From positions 23,916-87,915 of the forward strand of contig NZ_QYBB01000022.1 of assembly GCF_004137685.1 (NCBI RefSeq): a stretch of DNA of 64,000 nucleotides, read 5' to 3'. Below are positions 35,535 to 43,640 of this stretch, one piece after another (the stretch's first letter is position 1; each line of letters begins with the position of its first letter). The translations under genes and the position numbers were made by a program. The notes beneath the pieces are model-generated. The model did no database searches and was not told where the DNA came from. It was given only the letters and a program-made list of their open reading frames with translations. Origin of the DNA: Lichenibacterium minor. Lineage in GTDB: Bacteria > Pseudomonadota > Alphaproteobacteria > Rhizobiales > Beijerinckiaceae.

Positions 35535-36953
35535 CTACCCCGTGGCCCCGTAGATCCGCATCACGATGTCGTCGATGGCGGCGGTGTCGTCGCCCGCCAT
35601 GCCGTCCATGGCGGCCATGCGGCCCACCACGGTTGAAGCGATGCGCTCCTCCACGGTCTCCTCGGCGTAGAGATAGTGGATCACCGCCTTCTCGCCGTCG
35701 CGGTGGCAGCGCCCCTCGATCTGGCCGAGCTGGATGGCGCTGTGGCGCATGTCGTGGACCAGCAGCGCGCGCGTCCGCTCCCCGCCCGTCATCTCGTTCG
35801 CGTGCAGCGAGATCGATTCCGTCACGGTGAACACGATCGCGTCGAGCGCGCCGGTCTGGAAGGCGACGCGCGCCGCCTCGTTGGCGTCGGCGGTCTGCCG
35901 CCCGTCGATGGCGCCGACGCGCCAGCCCCGCCCCCGCAAGGCGTCGGCGAGCATCGACGCCGTCTCGAGATAGGCCACCGAGACCGCCACCGCCTGCCCC
36001 CCGTCGAGCAGCGCTTCGGCGGCGTCGGCGGTGCCGGGGATGCGCAGCAGGCTCGCCTTCTGGCGGAAGCGCAGGTCGGCGGCCCAGCCCACGGGACGGC
36101 GCGTCGAGCCGCCGAGCAGGCCGAGCTCGCGGCGGAAGTCGCGCCAGGTGGCGTCGTAGAGGCGGCGCTCGGCGGGGGTCAGCGCCGTGGGGCTGAGGTC
36201 CCGCTGGACTTCGGGCCAGCCCGCGACCTCCTCGGGGCGGCGTCGGAGCCCGACCGCGTCCGGGCCGCGGTAGAGCAGCGCCGCCATCGCGGCGCGGTCG
36301 CGGTCGTTGGGCGCCCAGCGCCAGTTCGTCCAGCGCCCCTTGGCGCCGCCGACGCCCAGGCGCCGCATCAGTTCGCGGTAGCCGGCGAGCGTCGGGGGCG
36401 GCGCGTCGGGGCCGTGGGCGAGCAGGCGCCCCAGATAGCTGAGCTCGTGCGGCGACTGGCCGGCCGTGGCGCTGAGGTAGACGGTGAAGTCGGCGGCGTC
36501 GGCCACCTGGCGGCAGGCCATGCTCTGCTGGCTGTAGGGATTGCGCAGGCGGTGGCTCTCGTCGAACACCACGAGCGGCCAGACGCGCTTCGGCCGGCCC
36601 TCGCGGGCCAGTTCGTTGTTCACCGCGCGGGCGGATTTCCGCGTGGTCTTCTCCGGCAGGGCGAGCAGCGCCTTCGAGCGCTCGTAGTTGGTGAGCGTCA
36701 CGGTCTTCGGCGCGAGGCCGGAGCGCGCGATGGTCCGCCGCCACTGCGGCAGCGCGCCCTTCGGCGCCACGATCAGCACCTCTGATTCCGGCATGGCGGC
36801 GATCGCCGACCACACCGACAGCGTTTTGCCGAGGCCGGTCAGGTCGCCGAGCAGGAAGCCGGGCTTCCCGGCGGCCCTGGCGGCCAGGATGGCGTCGCGC
36901 GCCGCGACCTGGTGGGGGCGCGGGACGAGGAGGTCTGCGGTGTCGGGGGTCAA
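35535..36953 (-). CDS. SNF2/DEAD-type helicase
   Basis: 472 residues of an SF2 helicase: Walker A GDLTGLGKTLS (about 36-46), Walker B VVFDESHRLRN, motif III LSATAG, and motif VI QLGQIEGRCHRDGEKA. Compact, without an extra nuclease or zinc domain, like phage or island-borne helicases. TTG at 36953 is the earliest start in frame, since the next codon run already begins the conserved domain. It follows the glycosidase gene after 66 bp; membership in the sugar cassette is doubtful. Confidence 0.85.
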   Translation of the reverse strand: MTPDTADLLVPRPHQVAARDAILAARAAGKPGFLLGDLTGLGKTLSVWSAIAAMPESEVLIVAPKGALPQWRRTIARSGLAPKTVTLTNYERSKALLALPEKTTRKSARAVNNELAREGRPKRVWPLVVFDESHRLRNPYSQQSMACRQVADAADFTVYLSATAGQSPHELSYLGRLLAHGPDAPPPTLAGYRELMRRLGVGGAKGRWTNWRWAPNDRDRAAMAALLYRGPDAVGLRRRPEEVAGWPEVQRDLSPTALTPAERRLYDATWRDFRRELGLLGGSTRRPVGWAADLRFRQKASLLRIPGTADAAEALLDGGQAVAVSVAYLETASMLADALRGRGWRVGAIDGRQTADANEAARVAFQTGALDAIVFTVTESISLHANEMTGGERTRALLVHDMRHSAIQLGQIEGRCHRDGEKAVIHYLYAEETVEERIASTVVGRMAAMDGMAGDDTAAIDDIVMRIYGATG

Positions 36954-37019
36954 ATTGGCGGGTCGCGATCCAGCGTGGCGCCGGCCGCCCCCCTCCGGGG
37001 GAAGGGCGACCGGCGGGGT

Positions 37020-37937
37020 TCAGATCGCCGGGATGGGCTTCACCGGCCCCGAACCCACGTAGCGGCGCACCATCGTGGCACAGAAGTCGGCGAAACGCGC
37101 CGGGTCCTTCGGCGCCGAGGTGTGGTGGGGCTCGATGCCCTCCTCTTCCGGCGTGAAGCAGAACGTCACGGTGGTGTCGAAGGGCTCCAGCGCCCGCACC
37201 AGCCGGTCGAACCAGCGCTCGGCGTCCGGCCGGAGCCAGTCGGCCCAGGACAGCCCCGTGCGGAGGTAGGTCACGCCGAGGCGCTTCATGTGCTCCACCG
37301 CGTCGTCGAGCCGGTGGTCCTCGTAGTGGAACCATTGGCACAGGCCGACGTCGGGCGTGAGGCTGCCGAAATGCTCGGCGGCGATCTTGGGCGTGCCGTC
37401 CTGGCGCAGGATGCCCATGGCGAAGTGGCGATAGTAGGAGGAGCCCTCCGCCTCCTTGTGGCGGGTGGTGGCTTCCCACTCCTTCGGCAGGTCGTAGAGC
37501 GAATACCAATGGATGCGCGGGGCCTTGCCGCGCAGCAGCTCGGCGGTGCGCTTCAGCCCCCAGTCCTGCACCTCTTCGGCGCCGAAGGTCGAGACGCCGA
37601 CCTCGGACACCCAGACCGGCTTGTCGGTGACGGCGCGGATCTCGTCGATCTTCGCCGGCCAGTCGTGCAGCGACCACAGGTTCCAGTCGAGCGGGAAGCC
37701 GTGCACCGCCACCGCGTCGAGATGGTCCATCACGCCGCGCGAGGCGAGGAGCTGCACCCAGGTCGGGTCGATCGGCGACATGCCGCCGAGCACGCGCGGC
37801 AGGGTGGCGTTCTCGGCCCGGATGGCCTTCGCGGCCAGGATCACCATCTCGCAGAACTTCACCCAGCCCGGGTCCACCTCGGGGTCCCAATGGGACTTGT
37901 TGTTGGGCTCGTTCCAGATCATCGCGGCTTCGATCAT
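37020..37937 (-). CDS. Clan GH-A-like glycosidase with apparently permuted barrel
   Basis: 305 residues. WNEPNN (8-13) is the acid/base Glu motif of clan A glycosidases, and VSEVGVST (Glu112) the nucleophile motif; both lie unusually early. Residues 190-305 (DDAVEHMKRLGVTYLRTGLS, FCFTPEEEG, RFADFCATMVRRYVG) look like barrel strands 1-3, which normally stand before the acid/base motif. The order suggests a circular permutation. No signal peptide. ATG overlaps the methyltransferase stop (ATGA). Likely a glycan-trimming or glycosyl-transfer enzyme of the cassette. Confidence 0.75.
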   Translation of the reverse strand: MIEAAMIWNEPNNKSHWDPEVDPGWVKFCEMVILAAKAIRAENATLPRVLGGMSPIDPTWVQLLASRGVMDHLDAVAVHGFPLDWNLWSLHDWPAKIDEIRAVTDKPVWVSEVGVSTFGAEEVQDWGLKRTAELLRGKAPRIHWYSLYDLPKEWEATTRHKEAEGSSYYRHFAMGILRQDGTPKIAAEHFGSLTPDVGLCQWFHYEDHRLDDAVEHMKRLGVTYLRTGLSWADWLRPDAERWFDRLVRALEPFDTTVTFCFTPEEEGIEPHHTSAPKDPARFADFCATMVRRYVGSGPVKPIPAI

Positions 37938-39514
37938 CGGGCGACACTCCTTGCAGGGTAGGCGGCCTCGACGAAGGGCCCGCGCGCGGCCCTGCGGCAC
38001 AGGAACACCTCGGGGTCGGGATTGGCCAGGATGGAGAAACCGGAGGAGCGCAGCATCGCCGCCGAGGCGGCGCGGTTCGGCGCCCACCAGTTGGTCGGAT
38101 CGGCCGAATAGTCGCGCTCGATGAAGTGCATCTTGGGGTAGCCGGGCGCGTCGAAATGGCCGGCTTCCGTGAAGGGGTAGTCGGCCGCGACCTCGGCCAC
38201 CGCGTCCGAGCCGCGCTGCATCGACTGGAACAGCAGGAGGTCGGAGGCGACGTTCTCCCAGATCAGGTCGAGCGCCAGCAGCGGGTGGCGGAGGTGGTAG
38301 AACACCCCCATGAAGACCACGAGGTCGAAGCGCTCGCCCAGGGCGCCGACGTCGTAGACGGACATCTGCCGGAACTCGATGCCGTCGACGCCGAGCGCGT
38401 CGCAGGCGAAGCGCGCCTGGGCGAGGTAATCCTCGTCGAAGTCGATGCCGAGCACGCGGGCGGCGCCGCGCCGGCGCATCTCGATCGAGTAGAAGCCGCC
38501 GTTGCAGCCGATGTCGAGCACGCTCTTGCCCGTCAGGTCCTCGGGCAGGACGGGCGCGAAGCCGCGGAACTTGGTGCCCGGATAGTCGCCGAGGAAGTGG
38601 CCGGGCGCCGTCCATACGCCGCCCCCGAGGTCCATGTTGTGGAACCAGGGGCCGAGCGCGTCGGCGCGGGCGCGCAGGTCCGCGGGGTCGTGCCCCGCTG
38701 CGGGATCTTGGGTCATGGTATGGTCTCGTCCTGCGCCTGGCCGAGCAGGCGCCCGGGTGACTGGGCCTGCTCCAGCAGGCGCTCGGCTGACGGGGGCCTG
38801 CTCGAGCAGCCCCATGGCGGCGCGGTATCCGTTGAACGTGCCGGTGTCGACGTAGGACTCGCCGGCCCTGACCCCGACGGCGCGGCCGCCGCCCGCGATG
38901 AAGGCGTTGACCAGCGTGCCGAAATACTCGTCCCGGCGCTCCCGCGCGATCCACAGCGCGTGGAGCGCGTGGAACACCGCGCCGGGCATCTTGAAGGCGC
39001 CCCAGATCCAGCGCGAGGACGCGTCCGCGCGCTTCACCTGGATCTCGACGACGGTTCCGTCCTCCGCCAGCACCACGGCGTCGAACAGCTCGGGCCGCTC
39101 GACGGGGAACAGCAGGAACGAGAGGGCATCGTCGGGCAGCGTCGCGAAGCCGGCCGCCGGGAACCACACCGTGTCGGGCAGGCCGACCATCACGGGCTCG
39201 TTTCGCGGCACCAGGGGCGCCGCCCGGAACACGGCGTCGCACAGGCCCGAAGGCTGGGGCTGCACCACGTAGGCGATGTCGGCCCCGGCGTAGCCGGCGC
39301 CGTAATAGGCCAGGATGTCGTGCTTGCCGGGCGAGATGACGAGGCAGATCTTGCGGGCGCCGCCCAGCACCATGCGGTCGAGCAGGTATTCCGAGACCGC
39401 GCAGGGCCGCTCGACGCCGCCGTCGAGCCGGCTGCCGACGGGCAGCAGTTCCTTCGAGAAGGCCAGCGGCTGGATGCGGCTGCCCCGGCCCGCGGCCGGC
39501 ACGATGCCCCACAT
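37934..39514 (-). CDS. Nucleotidyltransferase fused to TIGR04290-type SAM methyltransferase
   Basis: One continuous frame of 526 residues. Residues 1-235 are a sugar-phosphate nucleotidyltransferase (MWGIVPAAGRGSRIQPLAFS, dTDP/UDP-glucose pyrophosphorylase fold). Residues 236-266 are a linker encoded by 30-bp palindromic repeats (APVSRAPAGAGPVTRAP). Residues 267-526 start MTQDPAAGHD and are a SAM methyltransferase (VLDIGCNGGFYSIEM, FMGVFYHLRHPLLAL) of TIGR04290 type. The methyltransferase ATG at 38716 has a weak GGA site, so it may also be made separately. In most genomes I recall these as two genes; here the stop codon between them is missing. Confidence 0.85.
   Translation of the reverse strand: MWGIVPAAGRGSRIQPLAFSKELLPVGSRLDGGVERPCAVSEYLLDRMVLGGARKICLVISPGKHDILAYYGAGYAGADIAYVVQPQPSGLCDAVFRAAPLVPRNEPVMVGLPDTVWFPAAGFATLPDDALSFLLFPVERPELFDAVVLAEDGTVVEIQVKRADASSRWIWGAFKMPGAVFHALHALWIARERRDEYFGTLVNAFIAGGGRAVGVRAGESYVDTGTFNGYRAAMGLLEQAPVSRAPAGAGPVTRAPARPGAGRDHTMTQDPAAGHDPADLRARADALGPWFHNMDLGGGVWTAPGHFLGDYPGTKFRGFAPVLPEDLTGKSVLDIGCNGGFYSIEMRRRGAARVLGIDFDEDYLAQARFACDALGVDGIEFRQMSVYDVGALGERFDLVVFMGVFYHLRHPLLALDLIWENVASDLLLFQSMQRGSDAVAEVAADYPFTEAGHFDAPGYPKMHFIERDYSADPTNWWAPNRAASAAMLRSSGFSILANPDPEVFLCRRAARGPFVEAAYPARSVAR
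38735..38810 (-). repeat. 30-bp palindromic repeats inside the fusion gene
   Basis: Two full units (38735-38764 and 38765-38795) and a partial third (from 38796), each with GCCTGCT, CC and AGCAGGC-like arms. They form the linker codons between the nucleotidyltransferase and methyltransferase. Period and core resemble the array between sucC and sucD. Confidence 0.8.
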
Positions 39515-39515
39515 G

Positions 39516-40589
39516 TCAGTTTCCCCCGCCCCTGGCCGCCGCCACGGCGGCCTCGAACTCCGCGGCTCGATGCTCCGACGTGTGCTCGGCGAGCACCCGG
39601 GCGCGCGCCGCCTCGCCGATGCGCCCGAGCTCGGCATCCGACAGGTCCACGGCCGCCAGCGCGTCCGCGGTGGTACGCGCCACGATCAGTTCGGCGCCGG
39701 GCTCGAAGAAGGCGGCGAGCCCATCCCAGTCGTCGGTGAGGATGGCGGCCCCGCAGGCCGCCGCCTCGAACAGGCGCCCCGACGGGCACCAGCCCATCGC
39801 CGCCATGGCGCGGCGCGTGACGTTGAGGGTCAGCCGTCCGGAGCAGAAGAAGGCCGGGTGGTCCGGCGGCGGCAGGTGCTGGACGAAGAAGATGTTCTCC
39901 ATCCACGGGAAGTCCGCCGGATATTGCGCGCCGCCGATCAGGAAGCGCGACCCCGGCCGCGCCCGCGCCGGGGCGATGAACAGGGTTTCGAGCGCCGCCT
40001 GCCGGTCGGCCGCGTAGGTGCCGAGGTAGCTCAGGTCCGCGGCGAAACGCGCGGCGCGCGGCACCGGGCGGTGCACCGCGGGGTCGACGTGGCCGTAGAG
40101 CGGCGCCACGCGGCGGGCGCCGAGCCGGGCCCGCAGCGCGTCGAGCGCCGGCCCGCCCGTGTAGCTCAGCACGAGGTCGTAGCCCGAGAACCCATCCGGG
40201 CCCACGTAGGCGGGGCGCTTCTCGTCGAGCGCCGCCAGCGTCACGGGCGTGTCGAGGTCGTAGAAGACCCGGGTGGCCCGCGGGGCGTCGAGCACGGCGC
40301 GCTCGGCGGCGGCGGCATCGGGACAGTAGCTCGTCACCAGCGCCACGTCGGCTTCGGCGAGGTCGCGGCGCGCCCGCGCGGCCACGCCCTCCCAATCCGG
40401 GTAGAGCACGAGGTCGCCGCCCTCCAGGGCATGCAGGTCGCGGTTGTGGCGGTAGTAGTCCGTGTCCCGCTCGAAGAAGACGACGTCGTGGCCGCGCCGG
40501 ATCAGCGCCTTCAGGAGGCCACGCCACAGCGTCGCGTGGCCGTTGCCCCAGGAGGACGACACCGTCAGGCCGAAGACGACGATCTTCAC
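39516..40589 (-). CDS. CgeB-like glycosyltransferase
   Basis: 357 residues, GT-B type: N-terminal MKIVVFGLTVSSSWGNGHA, FFERDTDYYRHNRDL, a central linker, and a C-terminal domain (ALETLFIAPARARPGSRFLIGG, LFEAAACGAAILTD) like the CgeB/Glyco_trans_1_2 proteins. Transfers an unidentified sugar from a nucleotide donor. No membrane segment. Only one base lies between its stop and the ATG of the nucleotidyltransferase fusion, and its ATG overlaps the histidine phosphatase stop. Confidence 0.85.
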   Translation of the reverse strand: MKIVVFGLTVSSSWGNGHATLWRGLLKALIRRGHDVVFFERDTDYYRHNRDLHALEGGDLVLYPDWEGVAARARRDLAEADVALVTSYCPDAAAAERAVLDAPRATRVFYDLDTPVTLAALDEKRPAYVGPDGFSGYDLVLSYTGGPALDALRARLGARRVAPLYGHVDPAVHRPVPRAARFAADLSYLGTYAADRQAALETLFIAPARARPGSRFLIGGAQYPADFPWMENIFFVQHLPPPDHPAFFCSGRLTLNVTRRAMAAMGWCPSGRLFEAAACGAAILTDDWDGLAAFFEPGAELIVARTTADALAAVDLSDAELGRIGEAARARVLAEHTSEHRAAEFEAAVAAARGGGN

Positions 40590-41182
40590 GGCGCCGCGAC
40601 CTCGTTGAAGCGCACCACCCGCATGTAGTCGCCGAACACGTGCAGCGTCGCCACCGACGCCGGATCCACGGTGAGGTGGTCGTGGCGGTCGAGCGACAGG
40701 CCCAGCGCCGCCATGACGACGGCCTTCACGACGTCGGAATGGGTGACCAGCGCGACCGTCGCGTCGCCGGGCTCGGCGGCGAGCCGCGCGATCAGCCCGA
40801 CCGCGCGCGCCTGCACGGCCGCCATGCCCTCGCCGCCCGGCATCGGGCAGGTCGAGCGCTCGCGGTTCCAGCGGTGCCAGTGGGGGTCGTCGGGCAGCTT
40901 GGCGAAGTCGGCGCCGGTCCAGCTGCCGCAGTCGATCTCGTTGATCTCCTCGGCGACCTCGACGTCGCGGCCGATCCGCGCCGCGATGGCGGCGGCGGTT
41001 TCGCGCGTGCGGTCGAGCGGCGACGAGATCACGCGCCCGATGCCGCGCCCCGCCACGAGCTCCGCCAGCCGCTCCGCTTCGCGCAGCCCCTGCTCGCTGA
41101 GCGACACGCCCGGCATGCGGCCGGCCAGCACCCGGCCGAGCAGGCCGTGGCTCGCGTGGCGGACGAGGAGCAGCGTCAGCAC
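40586..41182 (-). CDS. Histidine phosphatase family protein
   Basis: 198 residues. RHA at 8-10 holds the phosphorylated His, ISSPLDRTRETA the conserved Arg, and a second His occurs in VTHSDVVKAV. Phosphoglycerate-mutase-like fold; could dephosphorylate inositol phosphate or a sugar phosphate made by the cassette (inference). Starts 5 bp after the ino1 stop and overlaps the glycosyltransferase ATG. Confidence 0.88.
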   Translation of the reverse strand: MLTLLLVRHASHGLLGRVLAGRMPGVSLSEQGLREAERLAELVAGRGIGRVISSPLDRTRETAAAIAARIGRDVEVAEEINEIDCGSWTGADFAKLPDDPHWHRWNRERSTCPMPGGEGMAAVQARAVGLIARLAAEPGDATVALVTHSDVVKAVVMAALGLSLDRHDHLTVDPASVATLHVFGDYMRVVRFNEVAAP

Positions 41183-41186
41183 GGCG

Positions 41187-42266
41187 TCATTCCGCCCCGG
41201 ACATGAAGCGCTCGGCGCGGTCGCGCGCTTCCTCGTCGGTGAACTGGCGCGGCGGCGACTTCATGAAGTAGCTCGACGGCCCGATCAGCGCGCCGCCGAT
41301 GCCGCGGTCGAGCGCCAGCTTGACGCAGCGCACCGCGTCGATGACCACGCCGGCGGAGTTCGGCGAATCCCACACTTCGAGCTTCAGCTCGATGCTCATC
41401 GGCACGTCGCCGAAGCCGGTGCCCTCGAGGCGGATGTGGGCCCATTTGCGGTCCGTCAGCCAGGGCACGTAGTCGCTGGGGCCGACGTGGATGTCCGACG
41501 CGTCGAGCGGCACGTCGAACTGGCTCGACACCGCCTGGGTCTTGGAAATCTTCTTCGATTCGAGGCGGTCGCGCTCCAGCATGTTCTGGAAATCGGAGTT
41601 GCCGCCGAAGTTGAGCTGGTAGGTGCGGTCGAGCCGGATGCCGCGGTCGCGCAGGAGGTTGACCAGCGTGCGGTGCACGATGGTGGCGCCGACCTGGCTC
41701 TTGATGTCGTCGCCCACGATGGGCAGGCCCGCTTGCGCGAAGCGGCGCTCCCATTCCGGGTTCGAGGCGATGAACACCGGCATGCAGTTGACGAAGCCGC
41801 AGCCGGCTTCGAGCGCCCGCTCGGCGTAATATTCGGCGGCCTTCTGCGAGCCCACCGGCAGGTAGCAGACGAGCACGTCGACCCGCTTCTCCTTCAGAAC
41901 CGCCGCCACGTCGGCGGGGGCTTCCTCGGATTCGACGATCACGTCGCGCAGGTAGCGGCCGAGCCCGTCGAGGGTGGGCCCGCGCTCGACGCGCACGCCG
42001 GTGGGCTTCACGGCGGCGAAGCGCTCGGTGTTGTTGGGGGCGGCCAGGAGCGCGTCGGCGAGGTCGCGGCCCACCTTGGCGTTCGACACGTCGAAGGCCG
42101 CCACCGGCACCACGTCCCCGACGTGGTATCCGCCGACCTCGACGTTCATCAGCCCCGGCACCGGCGCGTTGGACGAGGCGTCCTTGTAGAATTCGAGGCC
42201 CTGGACGAGGGACGAGGCGCAGTTGCCGACCCCGACGATGCCGATGCGAAGCTGCTTCTGTCCCAA
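41187..42266 (-). CDS. Inositol-3-phosphate synthase
   Basis: 359 residues of the prokaryotic MIPS type, about the length of actinobacterial Ino1 (367). NAD motif GIVGVGNCASSLVQG (9-23), MPVFIASNPEW, and the lysine-rich active-site stretch with DDIKSQVGATIVHR. Isomerises glucose-6-phosphate to inositol-3-phosphate. Leads a five-gene coupled cassette, so the inositol unit is probably its starting material. Divergent from the next plus-strand gene, with the shared promoter in 42267-42519. Confidence 0.93.
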   Translation of the reverse strand: MGQKQLRIGIVGVGNCASSLVQGLEFYKDASSNAPVPGLMNVEVGGYHVGDVVPVAAFDVSNAKVGRDLADALLAAPNNTERFAAVKPTGVRVERGPTLDGLGRYLRDVIVESEEAPADVAAVLKEKRVDVLVCYLPVGSQKAAEYYAERALEAGCGFVNCMPVFIASNPEWERRFAQAGLPIVGDDIKSQVGATIVHRTLVNLLRDRGIRLDRTYQLNFGGNSDFQNMLERDRLESKKISKTQAVSSQFDVPLDASDIHVGPSDYVPWLTDRKWAHIRLEGTGFGDVPMSIELKLEVWDSPNSAGVVIDAVRCVKLALDRGIGGALIGPSSYFMKSPPRQFTDEEARDRAERFMSGAE

Positions 42267-42519
42267 TGTCCCATCCTTCGGCGCTTCGGCTGATTAGGAC
42301 GGAATGGGCGGGTTTGCAAAGCGGCCCCGACGCGCCCGACGGTGGACAAGGTGAACGGGCCGCGGCCCCCGCCGGGCATTCCGGCAACCCTGCGGCGCGT
42401 CGCACGGCCCGGCGGGCCCTTCACGCGGACCAGTGCGGGGTCGTTCAAGCCTTCTTAAACCCCGCGGTGTCATGCCAAGCCGTGATCCGACGCGTATCGG
42501 TCAGGGTGAGGCGTGGCTG

Positions 42520-43575
42520 ATGGTGTCGAATCGTGGTGTTTCGGCCGTGGTCTGCTCGGTGTTGGGCTTCGGCTGCATCGGCAGCCTGGTCCTGGGGCAT
42601 CGGGGTGAGGCGGTGCCGGCCGCGGCGGTCGCCCAGGCCGCGCCGGTCAGCGCGCCCGCGGCGAAACCGGCCGCCGCCGTCCCGGCGGCCCGGCCCGTGG
42701 TCGCCGAGGCCGACATCGACACGGACCTGACGACGGGCTCGATCCAGCCCGGCTCGGCCGTGCACGTGCCCAACCCCGCCGCCTACAAGGGCGCCCCCAA
42801 GATGGGCGATCCCGTGACGGTCACGGGCGCGGAAGCCATCAACTACCTGGCCGGCAACACGCTGCGGCGCGAAGGGCCGGGCGAGCCGCTGCATTTCACC
42901 TACTTCGCGTCGCGCGGGCTGATGGGCGAGGGCGACGAGCGCGGCTTCACGGCGCGGCGGTGGGACCGCGAGCGGCCGGAGCTCTGCGAAGCGGGGCGCG
43001 ACGGCGCGCCCGTGTGCCGGAGCGTGTCGATCCTGCTCGACGGGAAATACGAGTTCCCCGGCGCGCGCCTGGGCACGGTGACGCTGGAGGCGGCGGGCGG
43101 CGCGCCCGCCGTCACGGCCGTGCTGGTGAAGGGCAACGCGATCCACTTCCCCGAGCACATCCCGTTCCTCGACAGCACCGTCGACGTCGCCACGACCGAC
43201 GAGCCGGCCGCGGGCGTGCGGCCCGCGGCCGGCGATCCCGCGGAAGCGCTGGCCGGCCACCCCGTCGCCGTCGTGGCCGACGGGGCCGGGACCCGCGCCC
43301 GGCAAATCGTCTACTACGCCAAGGACAACCGCCGGCTGGAGCTCCAGCAGGTGCAGGTCGGCGACGGCAAGGCCGTGCAGGTGACGGTGGGCCACTGGCA
43401 CACCGCCAAGGCGAACCTGTGCCAGACGCGGGTGACCGGGACGGCGGCCCAGACCTGCTTCAAGATGGAAGCCGCGGCGGCCGGCATGCGGCTCGTCCCG
43501 GCCGGCCGGGCCGGCGACGCGCAGACGCTGACGCCGCTGCCCGAGACCGGCGCCCGCGAGATCGCCCAGGACTGA
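42520..43575 (+). CDS. Membrane-anchored or exported protein of unknown function
   Basis: 351 residues. Short N-terminal hydrophobic segment (SAVVCSVLGFGCIGSLVLG) followed by an Ala/Pro-rich stretch, then a folded region with two Cys pairs (ELCEAG and PVCRSV; LCQT and TCFKM). GTGAGG-type ribosome site before ATG 42520; the frame is open 29 codons further up without support. No family recognised. Convergent with the DUF5666 gene at its end. Confidence 0.75.
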   Translation: MVSNRGVSAVVCSVLGFGCIGSLVLGHRGEAVPAAAVAQAAPVSAPAAKPAAAVPAARPVVAEADIDTDLTTGSIQPGSAVHVPNPAAYKGAPKMGDPVTVTGAEAINYLAGNTLRREGPGEPLHFTYFASRGLMGEGDERGFTARRWDRERPELCEAGRDGAPVCRSVSILLDGKYEFPGARLGTVTLEAAGGAPAVTAVLVKGNAIHFPEHIPFLDSTVDVATTDEPAAGVRPAAGDPAEALAGHPVAVVADGAGTRARQIVYYAKDNRRLELQQVQVGDGKAVQVTVGHWHTAKANLCQTRVTGTAAQTCFKMEAAAAGMRLVPAGRAGDAQTLTPLPETGAREIAQD

Positions 43576-43640
43576 CCCGTCGGCGGCGTCCGGTCCCGAC
43601 CCGGACGGGCCCGCGCGGCGCGGTCCGGCAGCGGCCGGCA

